Assembly (NCBI GenBank): GCA_031296355.1
Contig: JARLFX010000245.1
Coordinates: forward strand, 1-17,371
Direction: 5' to 3'
From: Acidobacteriaceae bacterium
GTDB taxonomy: Bacteria > Acidobacteriota > Terriglobia > Terriglobales > Acidobacteriaceae
Length of the DNA stretch: 17,371 bases
The notes under the pieces are model-generated. The model saw nothing but the letters and a program-made list of their open reading frames with translations. It was not told where the DNA came from and made no database searches. The position numbers and the translations under genes are program-made. Shown piece by piece: positions 1 to 7,726 of this stretch (positions within the stretch are counted from its first letter, which is position 1; each line of letters begins with the position of its first letter).

Positions 1-811
1 ATGACTAAACCAAATTTCGCATCATCTCACGACTGGCACGTTCAACTATGTTGTCAAAGATCCGAACGAACACCGCCTGAGCGGGCCGCTTTGGATCAAG
101 GGTAGACTTGCGTCTACGTCCTCGAACTTGAATAGCGCTGTTTTGTCTTGGTTGCCGTTCCACTTTCGTTACTTCCAGTGGCCCCAGTGAGACTCGCATG
201 TTTCTTTTACTCAGAGTCTTTCGGGTTCGGCGGACATTTGCGCGAACTTTCTGAGACTATCGAAACCCGGACCGCCTGTCAACTGCTTTCGTGATTTTCT
301 GGAGAAAAATTTTCAATCTTTCTTCCAGCATCACAACAGGCGACCTCAACTCAGATCACTTCGCACAGCGCACATTTTCAAAACATCATGACGGACAGCG
401 CATGGCTGCCGCGAGGCCTGGGCCCCTGAAATTTATCTTGCAGTGTCTTGGGTTTATGGGCGGGCCCCATTGGGCCGGCGCCGATGAAACGCTTGGACTG
501 CGCTTCGCATTCTTCAGGCCTCTTTGCGTCCCGGCCAAGCTGCGAAGCATTTGCAACTTCCCTAGAGTATCCGGCATTCGCTCACAATGCAAGCTGAGCA
601 TTGTTGAAAATCAACGCCTATCTGTGGATTGCTGCGGAAATCCTCCGCCAACATCCATCAAATAGCACAAAATAAACAACTTACATACATGCATCCAATT
701 CGCGCATTTGCTGACCAATCCCCGCATTTCCTTCTTCCCTCCTAAATCCAGCACACTCTGAATCCCAGGTGCAACTTTCTTACAGCTCAGTACTTCGGTA
801 CGATAGTTCGC
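1..811. other. AT-richer region without a convincing gene
   Basis: I see no supportable gene in these 811 bases. Base composition is visibly more AT-rich than the rest of the window, and open frames are short. The longest are a minus-strand frame at 5-199 (64 codons, basic, no clear ribosome site) and a plus-strand frame at 291-665 (124 codons, no recognisable domain and low-complexity, non-coding-like composition). A small GGCCC-CATT-GGGCC stem-loop lies near 462-475. The stretch may be a decayed or accessory intergenic region; its left context is outside the window. Confidence 0.5.
790..801 (+). promoter_or_regulatory. UUCG-tetraloop hairpin before DUF4337 gene
   Basis: The sequence GTAC-TTCG-GTAC folds into a 4-bp stem closed as C(UUCG)G, an unusually stable tetraloop. 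It ends 10 bases before the ATG at 812, where a Shine-Dalgarno sequence would be expected and none is visible. Whether it affects translation is inference; it could be chance. Confidence 0.3.
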
Positions 812-1354
812 ATGGAAGCCGATGAGATTAGAGAGTTTCAGGAACAGATGAAGGAAGCTGGCGAGAAAGGCATCGTTGGTGTTTCCCTTGCCATCAGCAT
901 CCTCGCCGTACTTGTCGCCATGATCACCGTGCTTGGTCATCGCTCACACACTCAGGCAGTACTGTCGCAATCGCGCGCCGCCGATCAGTGGAGCCTCTAC
1001 CAGGCCAAGAAGATCCGGCAGGAGAACGTAAGCCTCACCACCGATCTCCTCAACCTGCTACCCTCCGCCAACCCCCAGGCCACCGCGGCCAAGCTCAACG
1101 ACTACAAATCGCACAGCGCCAAGTGGGATGAAGACCTCAAGCAGGAATACGAAACCGCCCGCACACTCGAAGAGAAGACCGACCTCATTGAACGCCGCGC
1201 CGACCGCTTCGACCTGAGTGAAGCGATGCTACAGATCGGCGTCGTCCTCTCCTCCATCACCCTGCTCACCCGCCGCAAATCCTTCTGGGCAGCAGGCATG
1301 GCGCTGGGCGTAGTCGGCATCGCCATCGCCGCATCCGTCTTCTTCATTCACTAG
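812..1354 (+). CDS. DUF4337 family membrane protein
   Basis: This 180-residue protein matches the DUF4337 pattern, whose function is unknown. It has a charged N-terminal tail (1-18), a membrane helix at about 20-42, then the conserved-looking block SRAADQWSLYQAKKIR (54-69). A polar, Lys/Glu-rich, probably coiled-coil segment follows (about 70-135), then two more helices (about 137-153 and 159-178). It is expected in the inner membrane with the central helical region on one face. The ATG at 812 lacks a clear Shine-Dalgarno; the in-frame ATG at 848 has AGGA four bases upstream and is an alternative start giving 168 residues. The gene stands alone, with 257 bases to the next one. The family call is fairly firm; the role is unknown. 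Confidence 0.8.
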   Translation: MEADEIREFQEQMKEAGEKGIVGVSLAISILAVLVAMITVLGHRSHTQAVLSQSRAADQWSLYQAKKIRQENVSLTTDLLNLLPSANPQATAAKLNDYKSHSAKWDEDLKQEYETARTLEEKTDLIERRADRFDLSEAMLQIGVVLSSITLLTRRKSFWAAGMALGVVGIAIAASVFFIH

Positions 1355-1611
1355 ACTGCATCGATCGCGCCATCGCGAATGCCTGCCGTACAGCGGCCCA
1401 CATGTGTGCCTCGCTGTGCCTCAAAACATCTTTCCGCATACCGCATCGCGTCCGGTTTGCCGCGCCACAGCCTGTCCACTCTGCACGGGCGAAACCGCCC
1501 TCGTGCAATGCTCTGTAAAGAATTTTGCGGATTTACGGCGGGCTTTGCCCTAAACTGGATTAATCCTTTTTTGCCGCTCTTCCCCACATCTTCTGGAAAC
1601 CCTCGTCCCTG

Positions 1612-2895
1612 ATGAGCTCAGAGTCTATGTCCAATCCGGCACGGACGCTCCCGTCACCCTTCCGGTGGCTCTGCGCCGCATGCCTCACCGTCATGGCCTT
1701 CTCCTGGCTCTTTGCGGCCTTCTACTACCGCCATACCAGTACCGAATGGGCCAGCGTCTGGTCCCATGATCCCGCAGATGCCTTCGGCGACTTCCTCAAC
1801 TACTCTGACCTCTTCCGCGTCTTTCACACTCCGGCTTTTTTCTTTTCCGAAGAGCGCTTCGCCTATCCTGCGCCCTCTGCAGTGGTCTTTTCCTGGCTGT
1901 ACCACATGGGCCCCTACCAGCTTCAGATCTTCCTCGGCTCCATCATCGCCGCTGGCCTCGCAGCCTGTACGCTCTTTCGCAACGCGCTGGTGCGCTCCGG
2001 CGTTGCCGCCCTGCCCGCCACACTCTTCGCCGCCGGCATGGCGCTCAGTTCCTGGCCGCTGCTCTTCCTCTACGAGCGCGCCAATCTTGAATTCGTCATC
2101 TGGCTGCTCGCAGCCCTCGGCATATGGGCCCTTGTCCGCGAACGCCCCATGCTGGCCGCCATCCTCTTCGGCCTCGCCGCATCGCTCAAGCTCTATCCCA
2201 TCCTTCTGCTCGCCCTGCTCTTTTCGCGTCGCCATATCCGCGAATTCTGCGCAGGCATGGCCACCTTCGCTCTGGCCTTCGTCGCCTCCTTGTGGTTCGT
2301 CGGCCCCACCATGGGCATGGCCCTGCACGGCACTCTCAGCGGCATCAACGGCTTTGTCACCAACTACGCCGCCACCGCGCACAGTGAACTACTGCTTGAC
2401 CACTCCTTCCTCGGCGCAATCAAACAGATCCTCACCCAGCCTCCCTGGCTGCGGAGCGACTTCACATTCCTCACCCACGCCTACGTCATCGGCGCCGGCC
2501 TGGGCGCAACCTTGCTCTTCCTGCTGCGCGTGCGTCATCTGCCCTTCGTCAATCGCGTGCTCTTCCTCACCATCTGCATGGTCGCGCTTCCGCCCGTCTC
2601 GTATGACTACACGCTGGTCCACCTCTGCGTGCCCTTTGCGCTCTTTACGTTGGCCGCCGTACGCACCTCGCACCAGGGAGACAGGCAGCCCGGCCTCGCC
2701 CTCGCCCTCATCTGCTTCGGCATTCTCTTTACCCCGCAGCTCTTCCTCTTCTGGGATACCCTGCACCTCAACGGCCTGCTAAAAGCCGCGGCCATGGCCA
2801 CTTTGGTCGTCCTTCTCTCCGTCAATCCGGTGATCGAGCTCGATACCCATACCTTCACCGCTGTAGAGGACGATGTGGACGCGGTCTACGCCTGA
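1612..2895 (+). CDS. GT87 (DUF2029) family membrane glycosyltransferase
   Basis: This 427-residue, highly hydrophobic protein has about 9-11 membrane helices and resembles the GT87/DUF2029 family. Characterised members (such as mycobacterial PimE) transfer mannose from polyprenyl-phosphate-mannose on the outer face of the cytoplasmic membrane. Supporting features are an acidic first extracytoplasmic loop with D56, D60 and D66 (DAFGDFLNYSDLF, 56-68), where the family's catalytic Asp lies; FAYPAPSA (83-90); and ERANLEF (155-161) followed by a helix and SLKLYP (191-196), typical of this family. The acceptor cannot be read from sequence. The start is uncertain: ATG 1612 has only a distant GGAAA, and ATG 1627 has a short CAGAG nearby. 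No partner sugar genes are adjacent. It could serve lipid or exopolysaccharide glycosylation. Confidence 0.75.
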   Translation: MSSESMSNPARTLPSPFRWLCAACLTVMAFSWLFAAFYYRHTSTEWASVWSHDPADAFGDFLNYSDLFRVFHTPAFFFSEERFAYPAPSAVVFSWLYHMGPYQLQIFLGSIIAAGLAACTLFRNALVRSGVAALPATLFAAGMALSSWPLLFLYERANLEFVIWLLAALGIWALVRERPMLAAILFGLAASLKLYPILLLALLFSRRHIREFCAGMATFALAFVASLWFVGPTMGMALHGTLSGINGFVTNYAATAHSELLLDHSFLGAIKQILTQPPWLRSDFTFLTHAYVIGAGLGATLLFLLRVRHLPFVNRVLFLTICMVALPPVSYDYTLVHLCVPFALFTLAAVRTSHQGDRQPGLALALICFGILFTPQLFLFWDTLHLNGLLKAAAMATLVVLLSVNPVIELDTHTFTAVEDDVDAVYA

Positions 2896-2921
2896 TTCAG
2901 CAAGCATCCACTCCCAGTCGT

Positions 2922-2927
2922 TATAAT
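2922..2927 (+). promoter_or_regulatory. Candidate -10 box for ilvE
   Basis: A consensus TATAAT lies 42 bases before the ilvE start, in the 74-base gap after the GT87 gene. No good -35 hexamer stands at 16-18 bases upstream (AGCAAG is poor). ilvE may therefore have its own promoter rather than depend only on read-through. Confidence 0.4.
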
Positions 2928-2969
2928 TGCCCTCAAGCGTCACCCACTTCACACAGGAGGAAAGCGAAC

Positions 2970-3911
2970 ATGCCTATCACCCCGACAAAATTCATATGGA
3001 AGAACGGCTCGCTCCTGCCCTGGGACGATGCCAATATCCACGTTATGTCTCATGTGGTTCACTACGGTTCTTCCGTCTTCGAAGGCATTCGCTGTTATAC
3101 CCAGCCCGGCGGCTCATCCATCTTCCGGCTTCCCGAACACTCCCAACGCCTTCTGGACTCTGCACGCATCTATCGCATGCCCGTCGGCTACGACCTCGAA
3201 CAGGTGAACGCCGCCATCATTGAGCTGGTGGAAGCCAACGGCATCGCGCCCTGTTACATCCGCCCCATCGCCCTCCGCGGTTACGGCGAGATCGGCGTCA
3301 ACCCGCTCAAATCTCCGGTAGATTTCTATATCGCAAACTTTCCCTGGGGCAAATACATTCCCCACAATGAAGGCGCGAACGTCTGCATCTCCAGTTGGAA
3401 CCGCCTCGCGCCCAACACCATGCCCTCGCTCGCCAAAGCCGGCGCAAACTACATGAACTCCCAGCTCATTCGCATGGAAGCTGAGACCAACGGCTACGAC
3501 GAAGGCATTGCGCTCGATGTGAACGGCTATCTCTCCGAAGGCTCGGGCGAGAACCTCTTCCTCATCCGCAACGGCGTCATCTACACCACGCCACTGGCCA
3601 ACTCCGTCCTCTCCGGCATCACCCGCGACTCGGTCATCACCATCGCCAAGGATCTCGGCATTCCCGTGGTCGAGCAGGCTCTCCCTCGCGAAATGGTCTA
3701 TATCGCGGACGAAGCATTCTTTACCGGCACAGCCGTGGAGATCAACCATCTACGCTCCGTAGACCGCATCCTGGTCGCCGACGGCAAGATGGGCCCCATC
3801 ACCACCGCCCTGCACAAAGAATTCTTCGCCATTCTTAACGGTGCCAAGCCCGACCGCTACAACTGGCTCACCCCCGTCAAGGTAAAGACGGCAGAGCCCG
3901 CAACAGTCTAG
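2970..3911 (+). CDS. ilvE: Branched-chain amino acid aminotransferase
   Basis: This 313-residue class IV PLP-dependent aminotransferase exchanges amino groups between glutamate and the 2-oxo acids of leucine, isoleucine and valine in the cytoplasm. It is the last step of branched-chain synthesis and the first of degradation. Family landmarks are visible: HYGSSVFEGIRCY (31-43), YIRPIALRGYGEIGV (97-111 region), the probable Schiff-base lysine K156 in SLAKAGANYMNS, the PLP-binding LSEGSGENLF (188-197), and FTGTAVEI (251-258). The length equals that of typical IlvE proteins. The start is well supported by AGGAGG about 7 bases upstream of ATG 2970. The next gene converges with a single base between stops. 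A D-amino-acid or other class IV aminotransferase is less likely given the length and the EGIRCY block. Confidence 0.93.
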   Translation: MPITPTKFIWKNGSLLPWDDANIHVMSHVVHYGSSVFEGIRCYTQPGGSSIFRLPEHSQRLLDSARIYRMPVGYDLEQVNAAIIELVEANGIAPCYIRPIALRGYGEIGVNPLKSPVDFYIANFPWGKYIPHNEGANVCISSWNRLAPNTMPSLAKAGANYMNSQLIRMEAETNGYDEGIALDVNGYLSEGSGENLFLIRNGVIYTTPLANSVLSGITRDSVITIAKDLGIPVVEQALPREMVYIADEAFFTGTAVEINHLRSVDRILVADGKMGPITTALHKEFFAILNGAKPDRYNWLTPVKVKTAEPATV

Positions 3912-3912
3912 C

Positions 3913-6900
3913 CTAGAATTCAATTCTGCCCTGAAACGCGATCATGCGCGGCGAACTGTCGCCACCGATACCTACGCCCAGCAGCCCGGTGGGCGGCGAG
4001 ATGGTGCTGGTGATGGCGCCAAACCCGGTCTGCGTTGCCGGTTTACCGGGAATCCCCGCCTGATTGCTGGGCAGCGCAAAGTTGGGATGGTTGAAGACGT
4101 TGAAGAATTGCGTATCGAAGCGAAAGGTGACGCGCTCCGTAATTTGCATCTTCTTCGTTACATAGATCTCGGAGTAGGTGAAGTGCGGCCCGCGATATTG
4201 ATTGCGGCCCGAATTGCCAAACTGGCAGTTGGCGGGCGAGTCTCCCCCCGCGCACGCACCTGTGCTGGGATCAACCACCGAAGCAAACGCGTCCGGATTC
4301 AGCCACTGTCGCCCTGTCTGCGTCACCCCAGCGACCGCCGTTTTGCGATAAAGCGGCACGCCGGCAACCCGGTTAGCGTACTGCGGCCCGCTGCCCTGGA
4401 AGATGCCGTTGTTGTTCGCCGTATACGGCGCGCTCAGCACGCTAAACGGTACGCCGCTGTGCAGGATGGCGGTCTCTGACACCTGCCATCCGCCGAACAC
4501 CTGCCGCAGCAGCGCATGGCGGGAATGAAATGGAATCTCATAGATCCCGAACGCCGACAGGTTATGGCGAACGTCGTAGTCGCAGTTGCCATACTCCTTG
4601 CGCAGATCGCCCGGCAGCGGGGCGATGATGCCGAGACTAGAGTAAGAGAGCAAACCGCCGTTCGATACTTCATCCAGACAATGGCTGTAGGTATAGTTGC
4701 CGCGCAGCGTCAGTCCGGCAAACTGTTTCGTCGCGCTGGTTTGCAGTCCGGTGTAGTTGCTGCCCGCGTTCGTTCGAAACTCGTTCACGTTGCCGAAGCG
4801 CATGTCGAGCGGCTGTTTGTACGCGAACGGCGCGAAGCAGCCTGCGCATACGGTCTGATATCCGTTCAACTGCACCTGATACGGCTCATGCACGGTACGC
4901 GTCCCAACGTAATCCACCCGCACCGATCCATGCTTGCCCAACTCGTGCTCGATTCCCACGCTCCATTGCAAAAAATACGGCGTCTTCAGCGTGCCGCTGG
5001 GAAAAGTATTCAGGTTGACTGCCAGCGTGGATGCCCTCCCGGCGGCAAATTCACTCTGAAAAGTTTGGTTAGCCGCGACCGTCGCATCCACCGCGCTGTC
5101 TGCAACTCCCGGCGCAATGCCGATGCCGCCGACCTGTCCGTTGATGCCGCCTACGAAAACCGGCGCATACGGCGGGTTCGTCGCACCCAGGTCGGCTATC
5201 TGCGCGGGGATGATGTCGTTGAAGATGCCGCCGCCTGCATGGATCGCCATCTTGTCCGATAGCTTATAGGCCAACGAAGCGCGCGGCTGCCAGCTCAGCA
5301 ACGGCGTGCCCGGGAACAGCGTCTTCACGTTCGTCTGAATAACCTGGTTCAACGGCTGGTTGATGTTGTGCGTCATGTCCAGGAACGACCCAGCGGGCCG
5401 CGCGAACAGACCATGCTGATTCACCGGATTTGTATTCCAGGTCGCGCGCAAGCCGAATGTCAGCGTCCATATTGGGCTCAACTTATACGTATCCATCGCA
5501 TACAGATCAAGATTGCCAAGCGCGATGCGCTCCTTCTGCGTCACCGGAAAGCCTGCCGTCACCGTAGAGGCCGCGCCATAGGTGAACTGCGCCAGATCGT
5601 TGTAGACCACGGTGGGCACAACGTCTTCGCCCAGATCGTAGTCACTCACGTCCAGCCTGCGAGAGTTCTCCCCGAACTTGAAGCTGTGGCGCCCATGCGT
5701 CCAGATCAGATTGTCGTTAATCTGCCACTGCGTCACTTTACGTCCCTGCGTGTAGGTCTGGTCGTTCCCACCGACGGTAGTGAATGGAGCATTGGCACTG
5801 TCGCCAGCCAGCACAAGGGGAAAGGCTTGGAGCGTCTGCGCATAGTTGTTGGGAAGGAAGAGACTGGAATACCAGCTAACGCCAGGATTGAATTGATTGA
5901 CAAGGTCCGGAGCAAATACATGCGTATAGCCGAACACAAACGTTCGCTGTGGCTGCGGAGAATATGAGTTGAAGATGGGATTGATCGGATCGGTGTACGC
6001 AGCCTGCAAACCCGTATCCTGCTGGAAGCGATACCAGATGCTGTTGTTCGCGTTGATGGTGTGGTCGATCTTCACGACGATGAGATCTTCGCTGTCTTTG
6101 TTGTTCATGGACTGCATGCGTATGTTGGCGCAGCCTCCTGCCAGCGCGTTAGGCGCATCAAATGGACAGGAAAGAATGGGTGTGGGCGTGCCGGACATAT
6201 CGCCATACAGCGCGAACATGCTCTGGTAGAAGGGAATTTCCTGCGGCTCAGCGGGTAGAGCGGTCTTCGTGATGGGATCAGTCCCGCCCATATTCAACTG
6301 CTGCAACACATACTGCTGATACGCCGCCGACGGTACAGCCGTGCGCGCCACCAGCGGCAATGCGATGCGAATTCCTTCGTAGTGCCCGAAGAAAAAGAGT
6401 TTGTCCTGCTTGATCGGGCCGCCGGCACTCACGCCGAATTCATTTACCGTCGAGCGCGGCTTCTTCGCCACATAGCCATCCGTATCATTGGCGTGAAGAA
6501 AGTAATCGGTCGCGTTCAGCAGTGATCCGTTCCATATCTCATATACATCCCCATGGAATTGATTGGTTCCCGACTTGGTGAAGTAGTTCACCTGCGCAGC
6601 TCCATAGCGCCCCTGATCGACCGCATAGGAGTTGGTATTGACCGTGGCCTCCTGCAGCGCATCCAGCCCAATCACCAGGTTGGTCGACAAGCCGATGTTC
6701 AATCCCAGAAACGGATCGTTCGCGTCAAAGCCGTCCAGAATATAGCCGTTTGATGTTGCAGGCAGCCCGTTGAACTCGACATTGCCATAGCCACCCGCGG
6801 CTTTCGCGTCATTCGACGATCCTGCGGTATTCATCAACGCGCCCTGAGCAAACTGGGCCACATACGTCAGATCCTGCCCCGGATTGGGCAAGCTCTTGAT

Positions 6901-7341
6901 AGTCTGCGCCTCCAGCGTCGTAGATGTATTTGCATTCTCCATGCTCATCAGTTCCGATTGCATCGATACTTCGACGGACTGTACCGTGGAAGCTGGATAC
7001 AGCGTGATGTTGACCGTGACGGTCTGCCCAACTGAGACATGCGTTGGCTCCGACCGCCCCATATCGAATCCCGTAGTGCTTACCTCGATCCGGTACGTTC
7101 CCGGATTCACCTGGGAAAAGAGAAATCGCCCGTCCGCATTGCTCAGGACGGTGCGGACGGCTCCCGTATTAACCTCGATGGCTTTCACTTGAGCGCCGGA
7201 AACCATTGCACCACTCCGGTCTGCGATGCTTCCCGTCAGCGCGCTGCTGGTGCCGCTCTGGGCCCAGAACGGCAATGTGTGAACGACAAAAAGTGTCAGA
7301 AAAATGACTACAGCTATCCCTACGGGGCGGTAATGGGACAT
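3913..7341 (-). CDS. Oar-like TonB-dependent outer-membrane receptor
   Basis: This 1142-residue outer-membrane protein matches the Oar-like receptors greatly expanded in Acidobacteriota. Order of parts: a signal peptide (1-28, ending WAQ); a carboxypeptidase-regulatory-like domain (about 33-115, ALTGSIADRSGAMVSGA, GRFLFSQVNPGTYRIEV); a plug region (about 120-260, with LPNPGQDLTY, YILDGFDANDP and GRYGAAQVNYFTKSGTNQFHG); then a long beta-barrel of alternating aromatic strands ending in IEF. The terminal phenylalanine fits BAM-dependent insertion. The substrate is unknown; oligosaccharides, peptides and metal chelates are all possible. AAGGA stands 7 bases before the ATG, so the start is firm. 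Its upstream region carries a perfect 38-bp palindrome (7413-7450) that may control it. It is monocistronic and converges on ilvE. Confidence 0.9.
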   Translation of the reverse strand: MSHYRPVGIAVVIFLTLFVVHTLPFWAQSGTSSALTGSIADRSGAMVSGAQVKAIEVNTGAVRTVLSNADGRFLFSQVNPGTYRIEVSTTGFDMGRSEPTHVSVGQTVTVNITLYPASTVQSVEVSMQSELMSMENANTSTTLEAQTIKSLPNPGQDLTYVAQFAQGALMNTAGSSNDAKAAGGYGNVEFNGLPATSNGYILDGFDANDPFLGLNIGLSTNLVIGLDALQEATVNTNSYAVDQGRYGAAQVNYFTKSGTNQFHGDVYEIWNGSLLNATDYFLHANDTDGYVAKKPRSTVNEFGVSAGGPIKQDKLFFFGHYEGIRIALPLVARTAVPSAAYQQYVLQQLNMGGTDPITKTALPAEPQEIPFYQSMFALYGDMSGTPTPILSCPFDAPNALAGGCANIRMQSMNNKDSEDLIVVKIDHTINANNSIWYRFQQDTGLQAAYTDPINPIFNSYSPQPQRTFVFGYTHVFAPDLVNQFNPGVSWYSSLFLPNNYAQTLQAFPLVLAGDSANAPFTTVGGNDQTYTQGRKVTQWQINDNLIWTHGRHSFKFGENSRRLDVSDYDLGEDVVPTVVYNDLAQFTYGAASTVTAGFPVTQKERIALGNLDLYAMDTYKLSPIWTLTFGLRATWNTNPVNQHGLFARPAGSFLDMTHNINQPLNQVIQTNVKTLFPGTPLLSWQPRASLAYKLSDKMAIHAGGGIFNDIIPAQIADLGATNPPYAPVFVGGINGQVGGIGIAPGVADSAVDATVAANQTFQSEFAAGRASTLAVNLNTFPSGTLKTPYFLQWSVGIEHELGKHGSVRVDYVGTRTVHEPYQVQLNGYQTVCAGCFAPFAYKQPLDMRFGNVNEFRTNAGSNYTGLQTSATKQFAGLTLRGNYTYSHCLDEVSNGGLLSYSSLGIIAPLPGDLRKEYGNCDYDVRHNLSAFGIYEIPFHSRHALLRQVFGGWQVSETAILHSGVPFSVLSAPYTANNNGIFQGSGPQYANRVAGVPLYRKTAVAGVTQTGRQWLNPDAFASVVDPSTGACAGGDSPANCQFGNSGRNQYRGPHFTYSEIYVTKKMQITERVTFRFDTQFFNVFNHPNFALPSNQAGIPGKPATQTGFGAITSTISPPTGLLGVGIGGDSSPRMIAFQGRIEF

Positions 7342-7398
7342 TGGGGAATCCTTCGTATGCTTTGGTCTGGAAAGAGTCTTCAGCAGTTGCGCGTCAGT

Positions 7399-7417
7399 GC
7401 GCCTAGTAGTTAGGCGC
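7399..7417. repeat. Inverted repeat overlapping the 38-bp palindrome
   Basis: GCGCCTA (7399-7405), five bases, then TAGGCGC (7411-7417) form a perfect 7-bp stem. The right arm shares bases 7413-7417 with the left arm of the larger palindrome, so the two structures could not form at once in one strand. It lies 58-76 bases upstream of the receptor gene start. Confidence 0.5.
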
Positions 7418-7450
7418 GGCTAATTTAGGTATACCTAAATTAGCCGCGCC
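7413..7450. promoter_or_regulatory. Perfect 38-bp palindrome, probable operator
   Basis: Nineteen-base arms meet without a loop between 7431 and 7432, with no mismatch; it breaks only at 7412/7451. The core TTTAGGTATACCTAAA resembles the TTAGG...CCTAA half-sites bound by DtxR/MntR-type metal-dependent repressors, though half-site spacing differs from the classical 19-bp DtxR box. The flanks GGCGCGGCTAA / TTAGCCGCGCC extend symmetry well beyond a usual operator. Its centre is 90 bases upstream of the TonB receptor start and about 295 bases before the plus-strand gene at 7727, so control of the receptor is the simpler reading. There is no U-tract on either side, which argues against a terminator. 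Confidence 0.6.
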
Positions 7451-7613
7451 GCGCAAGACTACCCCATAACAGACGGAGATTTGCTCTCGGGAAGGAATCT
7501 CCTCCCTTCCGCTAATCGCTTCTCGTCTTCCTGCCCCATCTCAAACAGGCTTCCTGCCCGCAACGCCAGCTCATCTAGCAAAAGAGCAAAGACAACAGTA
7601 AGCACAGTTAGTT

Positions 7614-7619
7614 TAGAAT
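7614..7619 (+). promoter_or_regulatory. Candidate -10 box for the membrane-protein gene
   Basis: TAGAAT stands about 108 bases before GTG 7727. No strong -35 is seen. If used, transcription would begin near 7626 and the leader would contain the GC-rich hairpin at 7639-7665. Confidence 0.3.
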
Positions 7620-7638
7620 CAATACATCCCCGCAGCGG

Positions 7639-7665
7639 ACGGCCCGGAGTTTACCTCCGGGCCGT
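7639..7665 (+). promoter_or_regulatory. GC-rich leader hairpin (possible attenuator)
   Basis: An 11-bp perfect stem, ACGGCCCGGAG / CTCCGGGCCGT, closes a 5-base TTTAC loop. Only TTCTAT follows on the plus strand and no U-run follows on the minus strand, so it is a poor intrinsic terminator. It lies between a candidate promoter and the gene starting at 7727. The remaining bases of the 7342-7726 spacer, apart from the palindromes, show nothing I can name. Confidence 0.4.
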
Positions 7666-7726
7666 TCTATGTGTGCCGTAAAGCAGAGGCCCTCATGGCT
7701 CGGTGTTCATCCATAGGAGCAAAGCC

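Noticed and set aside
5..199. Minus-strand 64-codon open frame, basic protein
   Set aside because: No recognisable family, no Shine-Dalgarno before the ATG and no supporting context; kept only as a possibility within the AT-richer region.
291..665. Plus-strand 124-codon open frame
   Set aside because: Composition and lack of any domain or ribosome site suggest a chance frame.
1379..1612. 77-codon frame ending at the GT87 start (TGATG overlap)
   Set aside because: The overlap looks like coupling, but the protein has no domain, a non-coding-like composition and no ribosome site.
1654..2382. Long minus-strand frame opposite the GT87 gene, and similar long frames opposite hemE, hemG and comF
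   Set aside because: Gly/Glu/Ala- or Arg/Pro-rich translations are the usual antisense shadows of GC-rich genes; the sense strands encode clear families.
7639..7665. Intrinsic terminator reading of the 11-bp hairpin
   Set aside because: The stem is strong but no run of T follows on either strand, and no gene ends just upstream of it.
7481..7681. 66-codon frame between the palindrome and the membrane-protein gene
   Set aside because: Ser/Arg-rich without domain, and it runs through the GC-rich leader hairpin; no ribosome site.
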